Shown piece by piece: positions 9,669-20,266 of a stretch of DNA of 64,000 nucleotides (positions are counted from its first letter, which is position 1; each line of letters begins with the position of its first letter). Position numbers and translations under genes: made by a program. The notes below the pieces were generated by a model. That model made no database searches and was not told the origin of the DNA. It saw only the letters and a list, made by a program, of their open reading frames with translations. Origin of the DNA: Plasmodiophora brassicae (Eukaryota > Endomyxa > Phytomyxea > Plasmodiophorida > Plasmodiophoridae); contig JASFAU010000014.1 of the NCBI GenBank assembly GCA_039704465.1, positions 124,001 through 188,000 of the forward strand. Direction: 5' to 3'.

Positions 9669-11510
9669 ATGACGACGACAACGCTGGTGGAGGCCGCCGG
9701 GTTCTTCTTCGACGACTATGGCACGTGCATCGTGTACGCCATCGTCTGGTTCACCCTGCTGATCGCGTTCCTGCACGCGACCTGCTACATCGTGACGTAC
9801 TCCGTCACGCTGGGCAACGTCGCCGTCTACGGCGAGAAGAACCAGGACCACCCGGTCCTGACGCGACTCGTTGCCGGCACGTTCCTCGTGCTGTACACCT
9901 GCTACAACGCTGGCATCTACGGCCTGTTGGTCATGTCGATGGACTTCGGCCACGCGTTCTGGCGGTCGCCTTGGGGCATCCTGGACCCGACGCTCACCGT
10001 GATACTCATGCTGGAGCCGCTTGCGCTAGTGATCGTCACCTGGCTGAAGATCAAGTGTGCGATCGACTCGTGGCGACGTGCACCCAACGAAGAGGAGGTG
10101 CTGGAGGCGATCGCCCAGCGGGAGGAGAACAAGAGGGAAAGCAACAGCAACCCGTACGTCACGGTCGTCATGCCGATCTACAACGAGCCGATTGAGTCGC
10201 TGATGATTGCGATCAACTCGGTGACGGAGGTCCAGTACCCGTTGCACCGCCTGCACCTCGTGCTGGCGTTCGATTCCGACCACGTGTCGACGCTGTACCG
10301 GGCGGTCATCTACTGCCTCCAGGCGAACAAGGCCGATATCGACTACGTCGCGCTGTCGACCAGCAAAGGCATGGACGAGATCGGCGACATCGGCAACGAC
10401 TTCCCTGCCGTCGGCGACATCATGTACCGGGGCCTGATGGTGACCCCATGCCGGTTCGTGCACGGCGGCAAGCGGCACGCGCAGATGTGCGCCTTCCGCT
10501 ACCTGTCGGACGTGTACGCGGCGCAGGCGACGAAGCCGCTGCTCCTGTTCATCGACTCGGACATTGAGCTGGACGAGTTCGCCATCGCGCACTTCACCTA
10601 CGAGATGACGGGCCAGACGGGCGTCTACCGCGAGGCGCTGACGGGGCTGATCACGTGCAAGACGGCCGGCACGTACAGCTTCCTGAAGGTACTGCAGGAC
10701 ACCGAATACGTTGAGTCGCAGATGCTGCAACGCAACGCTGAGGATTACCTCGGGTCGGTGTCCTGCCTGCCGGGCGCCCTGACGATGGTCCGGTTCGAGA
10801 CGCTGGCCAGCGTCGCGTCCATCTACTTTGGCAACATGGACGCCGTCGACCCGTTCGACTTCAACCGGACGCACCTGGGCGAGGACCGCTACCTGACGCA
10901 CCTGCTGATGGAGAAGCGTCCCGAGAGGTACCGTATCGGGTTCTGCCCGTCCGCCCGCTGCAAGACGGAAGGGTGCGACTCGTTCCGATCGCTGCTGAAG
11001 CAGCGCCGGCGATGGTACCTGGGGACGCTGATGAACGAGGTCTACCAGCTGGCGTCGCCGATCCTCTGGCGGCAGTACCCCGGCCTGAACGGTCTGATTG
11101 GTCTGTCCGCCCTGCGCAACGGCCCGCTGTTCGTCTACGTCCTGTTCCTACAGCTGATGCACGGCCAGGGCACGTGGTATTCGTACGCGTACGCCGTAAG
11201 CGTCTTTGGTGCCATTTGGATGTTCGTGATCGCCGCCGGCTTCAAGATTGGCCGACTGAAAATCGCCTGGTTCTACCCGGTCGTCCTGGTCTGCCTCCCC
11301 GTCATGGCCGCCGTCTTCCAGGTCTACGGGATGTTGACCTTCAACGTACGTACGTGGGGCGGGCCGCGTACCGCCGCTGACCGGGCGAGCGAGAGTGCTC
11401 TCGATGAGGTGGTCATTATGCCAAAGCACGACCTCCCACAGGCAATCGCAGATGATCAGGAGCCGATCGGTGATGGCGACCATGCCGCGATGATGGGCAG
11501 CCCCATGTAG
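9669..11510 (+). CDS. CHS: Chitin synthase (GT2 family)
   Basis: An intronless 613-residue integral membrane glycosyltransferase. Three hydrophobic helices precede the catalytic domain, which opens with PYVTVVMPIYNEP. The GT2 chitin synthase signatures follow in order: the metal-binding LLFIDSDIE (about residue 295), CLPGALTMVRFE, GEDRYLT (about 403) and LLKQRRRWYLGTLMNE (QRRRW near 445), the acceptor/processivity motif. At least four C-terminal helices form the translocation channel. It would polymerise UDP-GlcNAc into chitin at the plasma membrane, as in walls of resting spores or cysts. The ATG at 9669 begins MTTTTLVEAAGFFF; an in-frame TTG upstream was rejected. Cellulose or hyaluronan synthases lack this exact motif set. 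Confidence 0.9.
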   Translation: MTTTTLVEAAGFFFDDYGTCIVYAIVWFTLLIAFLHATCYIVTYSVTLGNVAVYGEKNQDHPVLTRLVAGTFLVLYTCYNAGIYGLLVMSMDFGHAFWRSPWGILDPTLTVILMLEPLALVIVTWLKIKCAIDSWRRAPNEEEVLEAIAQREENKRESNSNPYVTVVMPIYNEPIESLMIAINSVTEVQYPLHRLHLVLAFDSDHVSTLYRAVIYCLQANKADIDYVALSTSKGMDEIGDIGNDFPAVGDIMYRGLMVTPCRFVHGGKRHAQMCAFRYLSDVYAAQATKPLLLFIDSDIELDEFAIAHFTYEMTGQTGVYREALTGLITCKTAGTYSFLKVLQDTEYVESQMLQRNAEDYLGSVSCLPGALTMVRFETLASVASIYFGNMDAVDPFDFNRTHLGEDRYLTHLLMEKRPERYRIGFCPSARCKTEGCDSFRSLLKQRRRWYLGTLMNEVYQLASPILWRQYPGLNGLIGLSALRNGPLFVYVLFLQLMHGQGTWYSYAYAVSVFGAIWMFVIAAGFKIGRLKIAWFYPVVLVCLPVMAAVFQVYGMLTFNVRTWGGPRTAADRASESALDEVVIMPKHDLPQAIADDQEPIGDGDHAAMMGSPM

Positions 11511-11689
11511 GGTACCCCTGCCCACGAAGCGTTCCAATCCTGGCCTCATTGTTCCTTGTCATTCATAAACGTTCCCCCTCCGCCTGTTTACTTGGGCCAA
11601 TCGCGTTCAAACCAGGATGCCGTTTCCCGCTGGCTCTTGAATGGCCCGATGCCGCTCGTGGCCCCGATGGCGCCGGCAGCAACAAAAAA

Positions 11690-11762
11690 TGTCCTCTTCG
11701 CGGATCGAACGCGAGACCTTACGATCTTCAGTCGTACGCTCTCCCAACTGAGCTAAGAAGAC
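11690..11762 (-). tRNA. trnF-GAA: tRNA-Phe (GAA), copy 3
   Basis: A third 73-nt copy identical to those at 8202 and 8794. On the minus strand a run of six T directly follows the discriminator region and serves as Pol III terminator. The chitin synthase gene separates it from the other two copies. Confidence 0.96.
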
Positions 11763-12042
11763 AGCCACGCTGCGCACAATCATGAGGCGACCCAATGTGC
11801 GGGCACGGCCATGAACACGGGACAGTGCAGTCCCTCTCGCTCTCCTGCAGCATCCTACCGCGCCAATCGGGGCGTTTATTATCGTTGGGGCTCCAGCGCG
11901 AACGTCTTGGCGGCGACTTTCCAGTCGAGGTCGTTGACGTCGCAGGAACCTTCGCCGTACGGGTCCCAGCTCTTATCGAATGACCCCAGGTTCCTAGGGT
12001 AGCCAGGTTTAGATACCTAACGTCTGCAGCGTACGCCATTGC

Positions 12043-12978
12043 CTACAATGTGGACGCGGGTGAGAAGTGGCTGTGGTAGACGTGACCTTCGCCATGGTTC
12101 ATGTGGATGGTGTCGACGCTGGGCGTCAGGTTGATGGTGACAATCTCCTTGTTAGCCTGTGCGTACGCCACGATCCAATTGTCGAAGCCGGTCCCGCCGA
12201 TCAGGAACGGCGGCAACGCCATCCAGTCGATCGCAGCGTCCCGGTTCCAGAAGAAGAAATCCGCTGTGATGTCCTGGAATTTCTTCCCGTTCGCACGAAC
12301 GAACGCCGTCCAGTTCCGCCACGTCCCATCGTCGATATCGCGATCCATTGGCATGATCTCATCCGGCACGTCCACGTTGTATCTGACGCCAGTGATGAAC
12401 ACGGATTGCCACCCGTGCTCGACGATGCCGTTGGCGATCGCCTCCAGGGCCGGAGGCAGCGTGTCCAGGAAGATGATATCACTGTTCGTGAACCCAAGGA
12501 TAGGGCCCGTTCCGATCCGTGTCACCGTCTCCATGACGTGGTTGTACGTCTGGTCGCCGATAGCGCTACCGCTAGCCGGGTGCATGGTCGGCAACCCGAG
12601 GCGATGCGCCACCTTCGCCGTCGGGCAATGCTTCGTCATCACGATGAAATTCACGCGGTCCAGGATCCGCCGCGAATGCAGCATGAACTTGAAGTGGTTC
12701 ATCCCACCAGCGTTGTACGTGTTCTTTGCAATCGGTTTCGGTGTCAGGATGATCGTCGCCAAAGCGTCCGGGTTCAACGGACGCGACAGGCCCAGTTGCC
12801 CGCATTCGAAATCAGGTTCGTCGTCGACGGCGAACACGGCTGCCGGCGGCGACACCCGCCAGCAGGACGACACCAACGCGGCCACAATCACAACGATCTG
12901 GAACGCGGCGACGATGCAGGCGCCGATGGCCAGGCGCTGTTTGGCGGGGTCGTACCCAGGCCAGCGACGACACAACAT
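12043..12978 (-). CDS. Type II membrane glycosyltransferase-like protein
   Basis: An intronless 311-residue protein. A cytosolic tail of about 13 residues is followed by one hydrophobic anchor (LAIGACIVAAFQIVVIVAAL), giving the topology of Golgi glycosyltransferases. The luminal part contains AKNTYNAGGMNHFKFMLHSR, GPILGFTNSDIIFLDTLPP and PMDRDIDDGTW; the NSD motif resembles the nucleotide-sugar/metal site of GT-A folds. An LIGGTGFDNWIV block and a C-terminal IHMNHGEGHVYHS with clustered His also fit such an enzyme. The sugar and acceptor cannot be told from sequence. A secreted or plasma-membrane protein of another kind is possible. Confidence 0.55.
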   Translation of the reverse strand: MLCRRWPGYDPAKQRLAIGACIVAAFQIVVIVAALVSSCWRVSPPAAVFAVDDEPDFECGQLGLSRPLNPDALATIILTPKPIAKNTYNAGGMNHFKFMLHSRRILDRVNFIVMTKHCPTAKVAHRLGLPTMHPASGSAIGDQTYNHVMETVTRIGTGPILGFTNSDIIFLDTLPPALEAIANGIVEHGWQSVFITGVRYNVDVPDEIMPMDRDIDDGTWRNWTAFVRANGKKFQDITADFFFWNRDAAIDWMALPPFLIGGTGFDNWIVAYAQANKEIVTINLTPSVDTIHMNHGEGHVYHSHFSPASTL

Positions 12979-13687
12979 CGTTGCTTGCCTGTCCCTGGCA
13001 CTGCCTGCAAGCTCTAGGCGGCTCTCGGCGCGCTAATGTTACACATGCCCTAGCCGGTGCTCAGCGTGTTAGAGGGCCTGGGCGCCTGTGCATCAGACGA
13101 CGACTTGCACCTGTGCTGAAGGTGCAGGGAGTTCACCCATACGGGTCGGGCACGTCGGCAGGCGTCCAGCAGGACGCGCTGTGCTCGTCGTGGGTCGTGC
13201 AGCTGGTCTACGGCGACGTCGGCGCTGGCGCAGGTAGACGCGCCATGGCGTTGACGACCCGCGACGTGCGATGTCGAACACAGCGACATGTACCTGTTGT
13301 TGCAGTCTTGCAGACAGGCCCAGTTCAGCGGACGCTCACCACAGGGCTCGCACAGATCAGATGCGGCGCCTCTCCGACGTCAGGTGTCGCCGCCGGACCA
13401 TGTACTGCCGTTGCCGGCGCATCGTGCCCAAGACCCTGACTGGAAACGCGGAAGCAATGAAGCGCGCGGATTAGCCATGGTTGATCATACAGGGCGCAGG
13501 TCTGCTGGAGAACGAGACGCCAGGCGGTGTTATCTATGACTTGCAGGCAGGCTACATTCTTGGCGATACAGAAGAACGGTGGCACATGTGCCAACGCACA
13601 CTGCAAGCTGCCTCTGATTTGTCCGATGGGGTAACAAGGTGGAGATGCTCTGCGCGCACTTTCCAGCGACTGATTCTAATTTCAGAG

Positions 13688-15142
13688 ATGGCCGAATACG
13701 ACGTGGACTGTGACAGCGAGGACAGCTGGGGTTCGTGCCTATTTGACGCCGACGACGTGATCGAGATCGACGACGATTTTTTCCAGCAATATGACGTCTC
13801 AGCCGACGTGCCCGATACGGAGGAGACCCCTGCCATCGATATTCGACCTGATCGACCGTCCGTGTCCGACGTCGCCGATCCGAGGTCGGCCGAGTTCCTC
13901 ACTGTCCACGATATCTGCCGTTCCGTGTTCGAATTCCTCGACCTTCGTTCGCTTATGCCCTGTCGATACGTCAGCAAGAAGTTTGGGGCGCACGCCAGGC
14001 ACTCGCTCCTGCACCGATTCGTGCGTTACGCGAAGCGCACGCGCGAATCGCCGATCGGGGTCGCCGTCCGATCCGATAATCCGTTCATCATACGCTGCAT
14101 GTTGAACGACCCGAGAATGCAGGAGTGGATCAATGCCGATGTGCGCATCGGGCCGGTCGACACCGGCACGCCGCTGATGCTCTGCGCCATGTTGGAGAAC
14201 GCGCGAATGATGCGCGCCCTGCTCACCCAATCCGCCGTCGACGTCAATGCCATCAACGAGCATGGACAATCTGCCCTCTACCTAGCAGCGCTCTACTCCC
14301 TCATGCACGTCCAATGCGTCGACCTGCTCCTGGCCGACCCTCGCACCGACATCAACCTGCGCGTTGGCCCTAAACGCGAACCGATCCTGTCGTTCGCCAT
14401 CGAACACAACCGCAACGATTTCGTCGACAAGTTCCTCCAGCACCCCCGGGTTCAACTGTGCGGTCTCGGCACGGACGACCACCCGACCGCATTCCACCTG
14501 GCGCGTTACCCGGAAACCTTGTCGCTCCTCCTCCGGAACATCACTGTTCCGATGCTCAGCATTGCCGATACGTCCGGGTCCACGCCTTTGCACTGCCTGC
14601 TGAAGGCAAAGGGCGCGAAGCTGCGTCACCTCTTTGACGTCGAACGCCGTGTTCTCGTGTTGATCCGGGACCAGGTCCCCGACGATGTCCTTCATCGAAT
14701 CGATGCGCGGCGCTCGCTATTCGCTGATTTCGTCGCGTACTGTCGACCTGGACCTCTCCTCGACTACCTCCTGCTGTGCGGGCGTATCTCGCTGGACCTG
14801 CAAGACACAACGCTGGCCGCCATCGTCAACAACGACATGAGCTGGAACCGGATCCTATCGCATGCTGCCATCGAGCAGCAGCTGCTATCGAATCCGTACC
14901 TGGTGCAAGTGTGCCTGGCGCGTGCAATCCAGGCCTGGTACAATTGCGATCGTGTCCGATTCGTCTGTGACCGATTCCGACCCGACCTGAATGCATTCCT
15001 GCCGACCGCGGCGATCGATGTCAGGCACAGGGTGCATGGACCTGTTACGTCCTTCATGCTGGCGGCATGCGTCTTCGACCCGGGCGCGTTACACGTTCTC
15101 GTCCATCGGCGCGAGCACCAACTTCACCATCCGCAACGTTAA
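13688..15142 (+). CDS. F-box/ankyrin-repeat protein, copy A (frameshifted near its end)
   Basis: From the ATG at 13688 the product has an acidic N-terminus, an F-box-like helix set (TVHDICRSVFEFLDLRSLM and CRYVSKKFGAHAR) at about residues 75-105, then ankyrin-type repeats such as TPLMLCAMLENARMMRALL and GQSALYLAALYSLMHVQCV. Such proteins usually recruit substrates to SCF ubiquitin ligases. Compared with copy B (17318-18880), one extra base near 15110 turns VDRRGIDFTIRN into an out-of-frame tail ending at 15142. The original reading would continue to 15251. So copy A lacks its last repeat unless the extra base is an assembly error. The open frame also extends upstream, but without an ATG that copy B shares. 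Confidence 0.75.
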   Translation: MAEYDVDCDSEDSWGSCLFDADDVIEIDDDFFQQYDVSADVPDTEETPAIDIRPDRPSVSDVADPRSAEFLTVHDICRSVFEFLDLRSLMPCRYVSKKFGAHARHSLLHRFVRYAKRTRESPIGVAVRSDNPFIIRCMLNDPRMQEWINADVRIGPVDTGTPLMLCAMLENARMMRALLTQSAVDVNAINEHGQSALYLAALYSLMHVQCVDLLLADPRTDINLRVGPKREPILSFAIEHNRNDFVDKFLQHPRVQLCGLGTDDHPTAFHLARYPETLSLLLRNITVPMLSIADTSGSTPLHCLLKAKGAKLRHLFDVERRVLVLIRDQVPDDVLHRIDARRSLFADFVAYCRPGPLLDYLLLCGRISLDLQDTTLAAIVNNDMSWNRILSHAAIEQQLLSNPYLVQVCLARAIQAWYNCDRVRFVCDRFRPDLNAFLPTAAIDVRHRVHGPVTSFMLAACVFDPGALHVLVHRREHQLHHPQR

Positions 15143-16321
15143 CGGATTCATGTCTGTGCACATGGTCCCTAACCATGACTTGCATCGCACACAACGCCAA
15201 TATCTGTGGTGTATGGTCACCCCCGAGTCGCTCGTTGAAGTCGGGTGGTAGACAGGAACAAAACTGATTCGCTTATTCTCGTGCAAATAGCAGCATTTAC
15301 TTCTTGGCTACGATTTTAGTCTGAAATCGGTTCAACCGTTTCGCAGGACCAGTGTCAGGATCGCCGTTATCGCGTTGATGTTTTGTTCAATCTGACGCAG
15401 AGCGACGTCGAGCACCTGCCGATCGAACTGATCCCGGCACAGATCGCGAACGGCGCAAATCAGGTCCCTGGTAGGTGGAAGACGAGATAGGACAGGGCCC
15501 GCGGGAGCGATGCGCAGATTCGTTGGGCGGCGGCGACTTGGAGGAACGATAACCGGCGCGGCTCTTCATCACCATCAGATCTGGGTGGAACCGCGATGCG
15601 TGAGCCTGGCTGAGGATGCGGCGCACGAACTCTACAAAGACGGGGCGGAACACGGTTCGATGCAGAGGTGACCATCCCCACCCGTCGTTGAACGTCGTAC
15701 GAAACACACGTCCGCCGTCGAAACGAATCAGTGCATGGACCGGTCGGGAGAGCGGTTGATCATCGCACTCATAACATGAGCGGCGATGACTCTGGGACCC
15801 CAGTCGTCGAAGGTCGCGTGAGCAGCAGATCGGGATATCGATGGAGGTGATCTGTCGATGGAGAGAGAGAGGGAGACATGCATGCTCTGGTGGTTCAGCC
15901 AGTAGTCGAAGCAGTGCAGGCGCGTGGGCACCGTCCGCCTCGCCTCCAAGCGGGCCTTCCAGGATGGATACAGGTACTACTCACTTACGGCCCGATACCC
16001 TACCGCCAGACTACGATCGGTCGGTTGCTGGCTTCTGCAAGGCAAAGCGCTCCTGTGTGCACATCACGGAATGGCTTGCCGACCAATTAGGCTTGCAGCT
16101 TGACCTGTCGTGGACGGCCAAGCACGTCGCTGCCGACGCCCTCGATGACCGCGCGCGACCCGTCTGCGCCGGCCGCCGAGACCACGTCCCGCATGCCTAG
16201 TGATGAAGCGCTCGCGGTAGATCGGTTCGTCACAGATCCACGCTTTGCATCAGCCATAAAGGGCGAACGAACGATTGAAACGACGCCTTGTTGGGAGTGC
16301 ATTTATTTCCCGCTCCGGGTG

Positions 16322-16717
16322 TTACCAAGCGATCCCGTCACAAGTCCCGTCGAATAGCCACGTGCCGATGGTGGCGTTCCGGACGGATTGCAACTGCTGC
16401 GACAGCCGCGTGGATTTGGATCGTTCGGCCTCCCGATCCCGATTGGCGTCGGCCAGCTGTCGGGAGAGCCGTGCATTGTCCCGTTCCAGATCCGCGACGC
16501 GTCGCTCTAGGTCGGCAACGACCTGTCGATGCTGTTCCCGTTCCGGGTCGACATCGACAGGCGACACCGACTGCTCCTCCTGACGTCGAGCGGCTTCCCT
16601 TTCGATCTGACTGGTCATGTCCGCCAGTTGCATCTGTAACCTGAGCAGAGCGTCTGAGAACGACGTCGGCGGTGTTGACGTTGATACCAGGGCTGTGTGA
16701 CCTGACGTTCTCCTGGG
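16322..16717 (-). pseudogene. Truncated 3' fragment of coiled-coil gene (copy A)
   Basis: This matches exon 2 and part of the intron and exon 1 end of the intact gene at 19406-20105, including the coiled-coil block LERRVADLERDNARLSRQLA and the C-terminus GTWLFDGTCDGIAW. It stops being homologous at about 16717, where the start of duplication copy B begins. Exon 1 and the promoter are therefore missing. The reading frame runs on into the joined sequence by chance up to 16786. Confidence 0.82.
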
Positions 16718-19700
16718 CCTGTGCATCAGACGACGACTTGTACCTGTGCTGAAGTTGCAGGGTGCCCACCTGAACGGGTCGGGCACGTAGGCAGGCGTCT
16801 TGCATCATGACGCGATGTGCTCGTCGTGGGTTGTGTCGCTGGTCCGCGGCGACGTCGGCGCCGGCGCAGGTAGGCGCGCCATGGCATTGACGACCCGCGA
16901 CGTGCGATGTCGAACGCAGCGGCATGTACTTGTTGCTGACGACAGGCCCAGTTCAGCGGACGCTCACCACAGGGCTCGCACAGATCAGATGCGGCGCCTC
17001 TCAGACGTCATGTGTCGTCGCTGGACCATGTACTGCCGTTGCCGACGCATCGTTCCCAGACCCTGACTGGAAACGCGGAAGTAATGACGCGCGCGGTCTA
17101 CCCATATGGTGGATCATACAGGGCGCAGGTCTGCTGGAGAACGAGACGCCAGGCGGTGCTATCTATGACTTGCAGGCAGGCTACATTCTTGGCGATATTA
17201 GAACGGTGGCACATGTGCTAACGCACACTGCAAGCTGCCTCTGATTTGTCCTATGGGGTAGCCGGGTGGAGATGCTCTAAGTCGCGCACTTTCCAGCGAC
17301 TGATTCTATTTTCAGAGATGGTCGATGACGGCGTCGACTGTGACAGCGGGGACAGCTGGGGATCGTGCCTATTCGACGACGATGACGTGATCGAGATCGA
17401 CGATGAGTTTTTCCAGCAACATGACGACCCAGGCGACGTGCCCGATACGGAGGAGACCCCTGCCGTCGATATTCGACCTGATCGACCGTCCGTGTCCGAC
17501 GTCGCCGATCCGAGGTCGGCCGAGTTCCTCACTGTCTACGATATCTGCCGTTCCGTGTTCGAATTCCTCGATCTTCGTTCGCTTATGCCCTGTCGATACG
17601 TCAGCAAGAACTTCGGGGCGCACGCCAGGCACGCGCTCCTGGACCGATTCGTGCGTTACGCGAAGCGCACGCGCGAATCGCCGATCGGGGTCGCCGTCCG
17701 ATCCGATAATCCGTTCATCATACGCTGCATGTTGGACGACCCGAGAATGCAGGAGTGGATCAATGCCGATGTGCGCATCGGGCCGGTCGACACCGGCACG
17801 CCGCTGATGCTCTGCGCCATGTTGGAGAACGCGCGAATGATGCGCGCCCTGCTCACCCAATCCGCCGTCGACGTCAACGCCATCAACGAACATGGACAAT
17901 CGGCCCTCTACCTAGCAGCGCTCTACTCCCACGTGCACGCCCAATGCGTCGACCTGCTCCTGGCCGACCCTCGCACCGATATCAACCTGCGCGTTGGCCC
18001 TAAACGCGAACCGATCCTGTCGTTCGCCATCGAATACAACCGCAACGATCTTGTCGGCAAGCTCCTCCAGCACCCCCGGGTTCAACTATGCGATGTCGGC
18101 ACGGACGAACACCCGACCGCTTTCCACCTGTCGCGTGACCCGGAAACCTTGTCCCTCCTCCTCCGGAACATCACTGTTCCGATGCTCAGCATTGCCGATA
18201 CGTCCGGATCCACGCCTTTGCACTGCCTGCTGAGGGCAAAGGGCCTGAAGCCGAATCACGTCGCCGAGATCGAACGCCGTGTTCTCGTGTTGATCCGGGA
18301 CCAGGTCCCCGACGATGTCCTTCATCGAATCGATGCGCGGCGCTCGCTATTCGCTGATTTCGTCGCGTACTGTCGACCTGGACCTCTCCTCGACTACCTC
18401 CTGCTGTGCGGGCGTATATCGCTGGACCTGCAAGGCGCAACGCTGGCCGACATCGTCAACAATGACAGGTGCTGGGAAAGGATTCTATCGCACGCCGCCA
18501 TCGAACAGCAGCTGCTATCGAATCCGTACCTGGTGCAGGTGTGCCTGGCGCATGCAATCCAGGATTGCAAGAATGGCAAACGTGTCCGATTCGTGTGTGA
18601 CCGATTCCGACCCGACCTGAATGCATTCCTGCCGATCGCGGCGATCGATGTCAGGCACAGGGTGCATGGACCTGTTACCTCCGGCATGCTGGCCGCATGC
18701 GTGTCCGACCCGGGCGCGTTACGCGTTCTCGTCGATCGGCGCGGCATCGACTTCACCATCCGCAACGGTAACGGACTCACGGCTGTGCACATGGTCCCTA
18801 ACAATGCCTTGCATGACACACATCGCGAATATCTGAAGCGGATGGTCACCTCCGAGTTACTCGCTGAAGTCGGGTGGTAGGCATGAACAAATGTTGATAC
18901 TCTTTACTCTCCTTCAAACCGCAGCATTTACTTCTTGTCTCTTGACTACGACTTTAGTCTGAAACCGGGTTCAACCGTTTCGCAGGACCAGTGTCAGGAT
19001 CGTCGTCATCGCGTTGTTCAATTTGACGCAGAGCGACATCGAGCACCTGCCGATCGAACTGATCCCGGCACTGACCGCAGATGTCGCAGATCAGGTCACC
19101 GGATACGCGTAGGTCGAAGACGAGATAGGATAGGGCCCGCGGGAGCGATGCGCAGACTCGTTGGGCGGCGACTTGAAGGAACGATAACCGGCACGGCGCT
19201 TCATCATAGATCTGGGCGGAACCCCGATACGTGAGCCTGGCTGAGGATGGGGCGCACGAATTCTACAAAGACGGGGCGGCATACGGACCGGCGCGGTCGC
19301 GGTGGGTCGGTTCGTCATAGATCCACGCTTTGCAGCAGCGATAAAGCACGAACGAACGGTTGAACGACGCCTTGTTGGGTGTGCATTTATTTCCCGCTCC
19401 GGGTGTTACCAAGCGATCCCGTCACAAGTCCCGTCGAATAGCCACGTGCCGATGGTGGCGTTCCGGACGGATTGCAACTGCTGCGACAGCCGCGTGGATT
19501 TGGATCGTTCGGCCTCCCGATCCCGATTGGCGTCGGCCAGCTGTCGGGAGAGCCGTGCATTGTCCCGCTCCAGATCCGCGACGCGTCGCTCTAGGTCGGC
19601 AACGACCTGTCGATGCTGTTCCCGTTCCGGGTCGACATCGACAGGGGACACCGACTGCTCCTCCTGACGTCGTGCGCCTTCCCTTTCGATCCGACTGGTC

Positions 19701-19804
19701 ATGTCCGCCAGTTGCATCTGTAACCTGAGCAGAGCGTCTGAGAACGACGTCGGCGCTGTTGACGTTGATACCAGGGCTGTGTGACCTGACGTTCTCCTGG
19801 GCGA
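16718..19804. repeat. Segmental tandem duplication, copy B
   Basis: Head-to-tail repeat of 13078-16717, carrying the intact F-box/ankyrin gene and the intact 3' part of the coiled-coil gene. Its right edge continues smoothly into exon 1 of that gene, so this arm is the ancestral junction. Confidence 0.88.
17318..18880 (+). CDS. F-box/ankyrin-repeat protein, copy B (intact)
   Basis: A 520-residue protein about 90% identical to copy A by eye. It has the acidic leader (SWGSCLFDDDDVIEIDDEFF), an F-box-like segment (TVYDICRSVFEFLDLRSLM), and then about ten degenerate ankyrin-type repeats up to the final RRGIDFTIRNGNGLTAVHMV and a C-terminal EVGW. The ATG at 17318 follows a TTTTCAGAG stretch and is conserved in both copies. 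It is probably a substrate adaptor of an SCF ligase; the substrate is unknown. The paired-gene arrangement is typical of a lineage-specific expanding ankyrin family. Confidence 0.8.
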   Translation: MVDDGVDCDSGDSWGSCLFDDDDVIEIDDEFFQQHDDPGDVPDTEETPAVDIRPDRPSVSDVADPRSAEFLTVYDICRSVFEFLDLRSLMPCRYVSKNFGAHARHALLDRFVRYAKRTRESPIGVAVRSDNPFIIRCMLDDPRMQEWINADVRIGPVDTGTPLMLCAMLENARMMRALLTQSAVDVNAINEHGQSALYLAALYSHVHAQCVDLLLADPRTDINLRVGPKREPILSFAIEYNRNDLVGKLLQHPRVQLCDVGTDEHPTAFHLSRDPETLSLLLRNITVPMLSIADTSGSTPLHCLLRAKGLKPNHVAEIERRVLVLIRDQVPDDVLHRIDARRSLFADFVAYCRPGPLLDYLLLCGRISLDLQGATLADIVNNDRCWERILSHAAIEQQLLSNPYLVQVCLAHAIQDCKNGKRVRFVCDRFRPDLNAFLPIAAIDVRHRVHGPVTSGMLAACVSDPGALRVLVDRRGIDFTIRNGNGLTAVHMVPNNALHDTHREYLKRMVTSELLAEVGW

Positions 19805-20105
19805 TCGCCATCAGGCTATCGAGGTCGAGATCAATTTCAGGTCGCGGCGACAGGTCAATCAAAGCATCGTCCGAATGGCGCAGCGGATGGCCGGCACCCT
19901 CGCCTTGTGTCTGCGTTGACGCCTCCGTTAACGTCCGCAATGGCGTCGACGTCGGCGAGTTCGACACATGGCGACCGGCCAGTGCTGGCGACGCCAGCGC
20001 CCTGTTATACCGAACCGTCGGCGTCCGGACACCCGACGCAGATGACGACAGGCGGCGGCGCTCGCGTTGCGCCCCCTCGTGCGGCGATGATGACGTCGAC
20101 GGCAT
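19406..20105 (-). CDS. Coiled-coil protein with disordered N-terminus
   Basis: Two exons, 20105-19786 and 19724-19406, with a 61-nt intron, give 212 residues; an alternative 73-nt intron would change only one or two residues. The N-terminal half is Ser/Thr/Arg rich and unstructured. The C-terminal half forms a heptad coiled coil (RQEEQSVSPVDVDPEREQ, then LERRVADLERDNARLSRQLA) and ends GTWLFDGTCDGIAW. I do not recognise a family. A 3' copy sits at 16322-16717 because of the duplication, and only this version has exon 1. Confidence 0.6.
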
Positions 20106-20266
20106 CGCCCACGCCCCCCTCAGCGGACAATGTGCGCCACCTGGCAGTCAGTGACGATCACCGAACGGCTGTCACACATATAGGCGTCGACTGATACAGG
20201 AGGCGGCATTTTCGTCCGTGACTGCAGCTGGGGAAACTGCGCCACTGGAACTGCAATCCCGCAGCA

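Larger units (their letters stand above)
13078..16717. repeat. Segmental tandem duplication, copy A
   Basis: Copy A spans the upstream region of the first F-box/ankyrin gene, the gene itself, its 3' flank, and a fragment of a coiled-coil gene. It aligns with 16718-19804 at high identity. Copy A has about 550 bp (roughly 15655-16215) that copy B lacks. The boundary to copy B falls in the shared hexamer CCTGGG. Confidence 0.9.

Noticed and set aside
10026..10901. Long minus-strand frame opposite chitin synthase
   Set aside because: Arg/Val-rich shadow of GC-rich coding sequence, without homology.
19422..20105. Uninterrupted 227-codon frame of the coiled-coil gene
   Set aside because: After residue 107 it becomes an Arg/Gly-rich shadow; splicing gives the coiled coil conserved between both copies.
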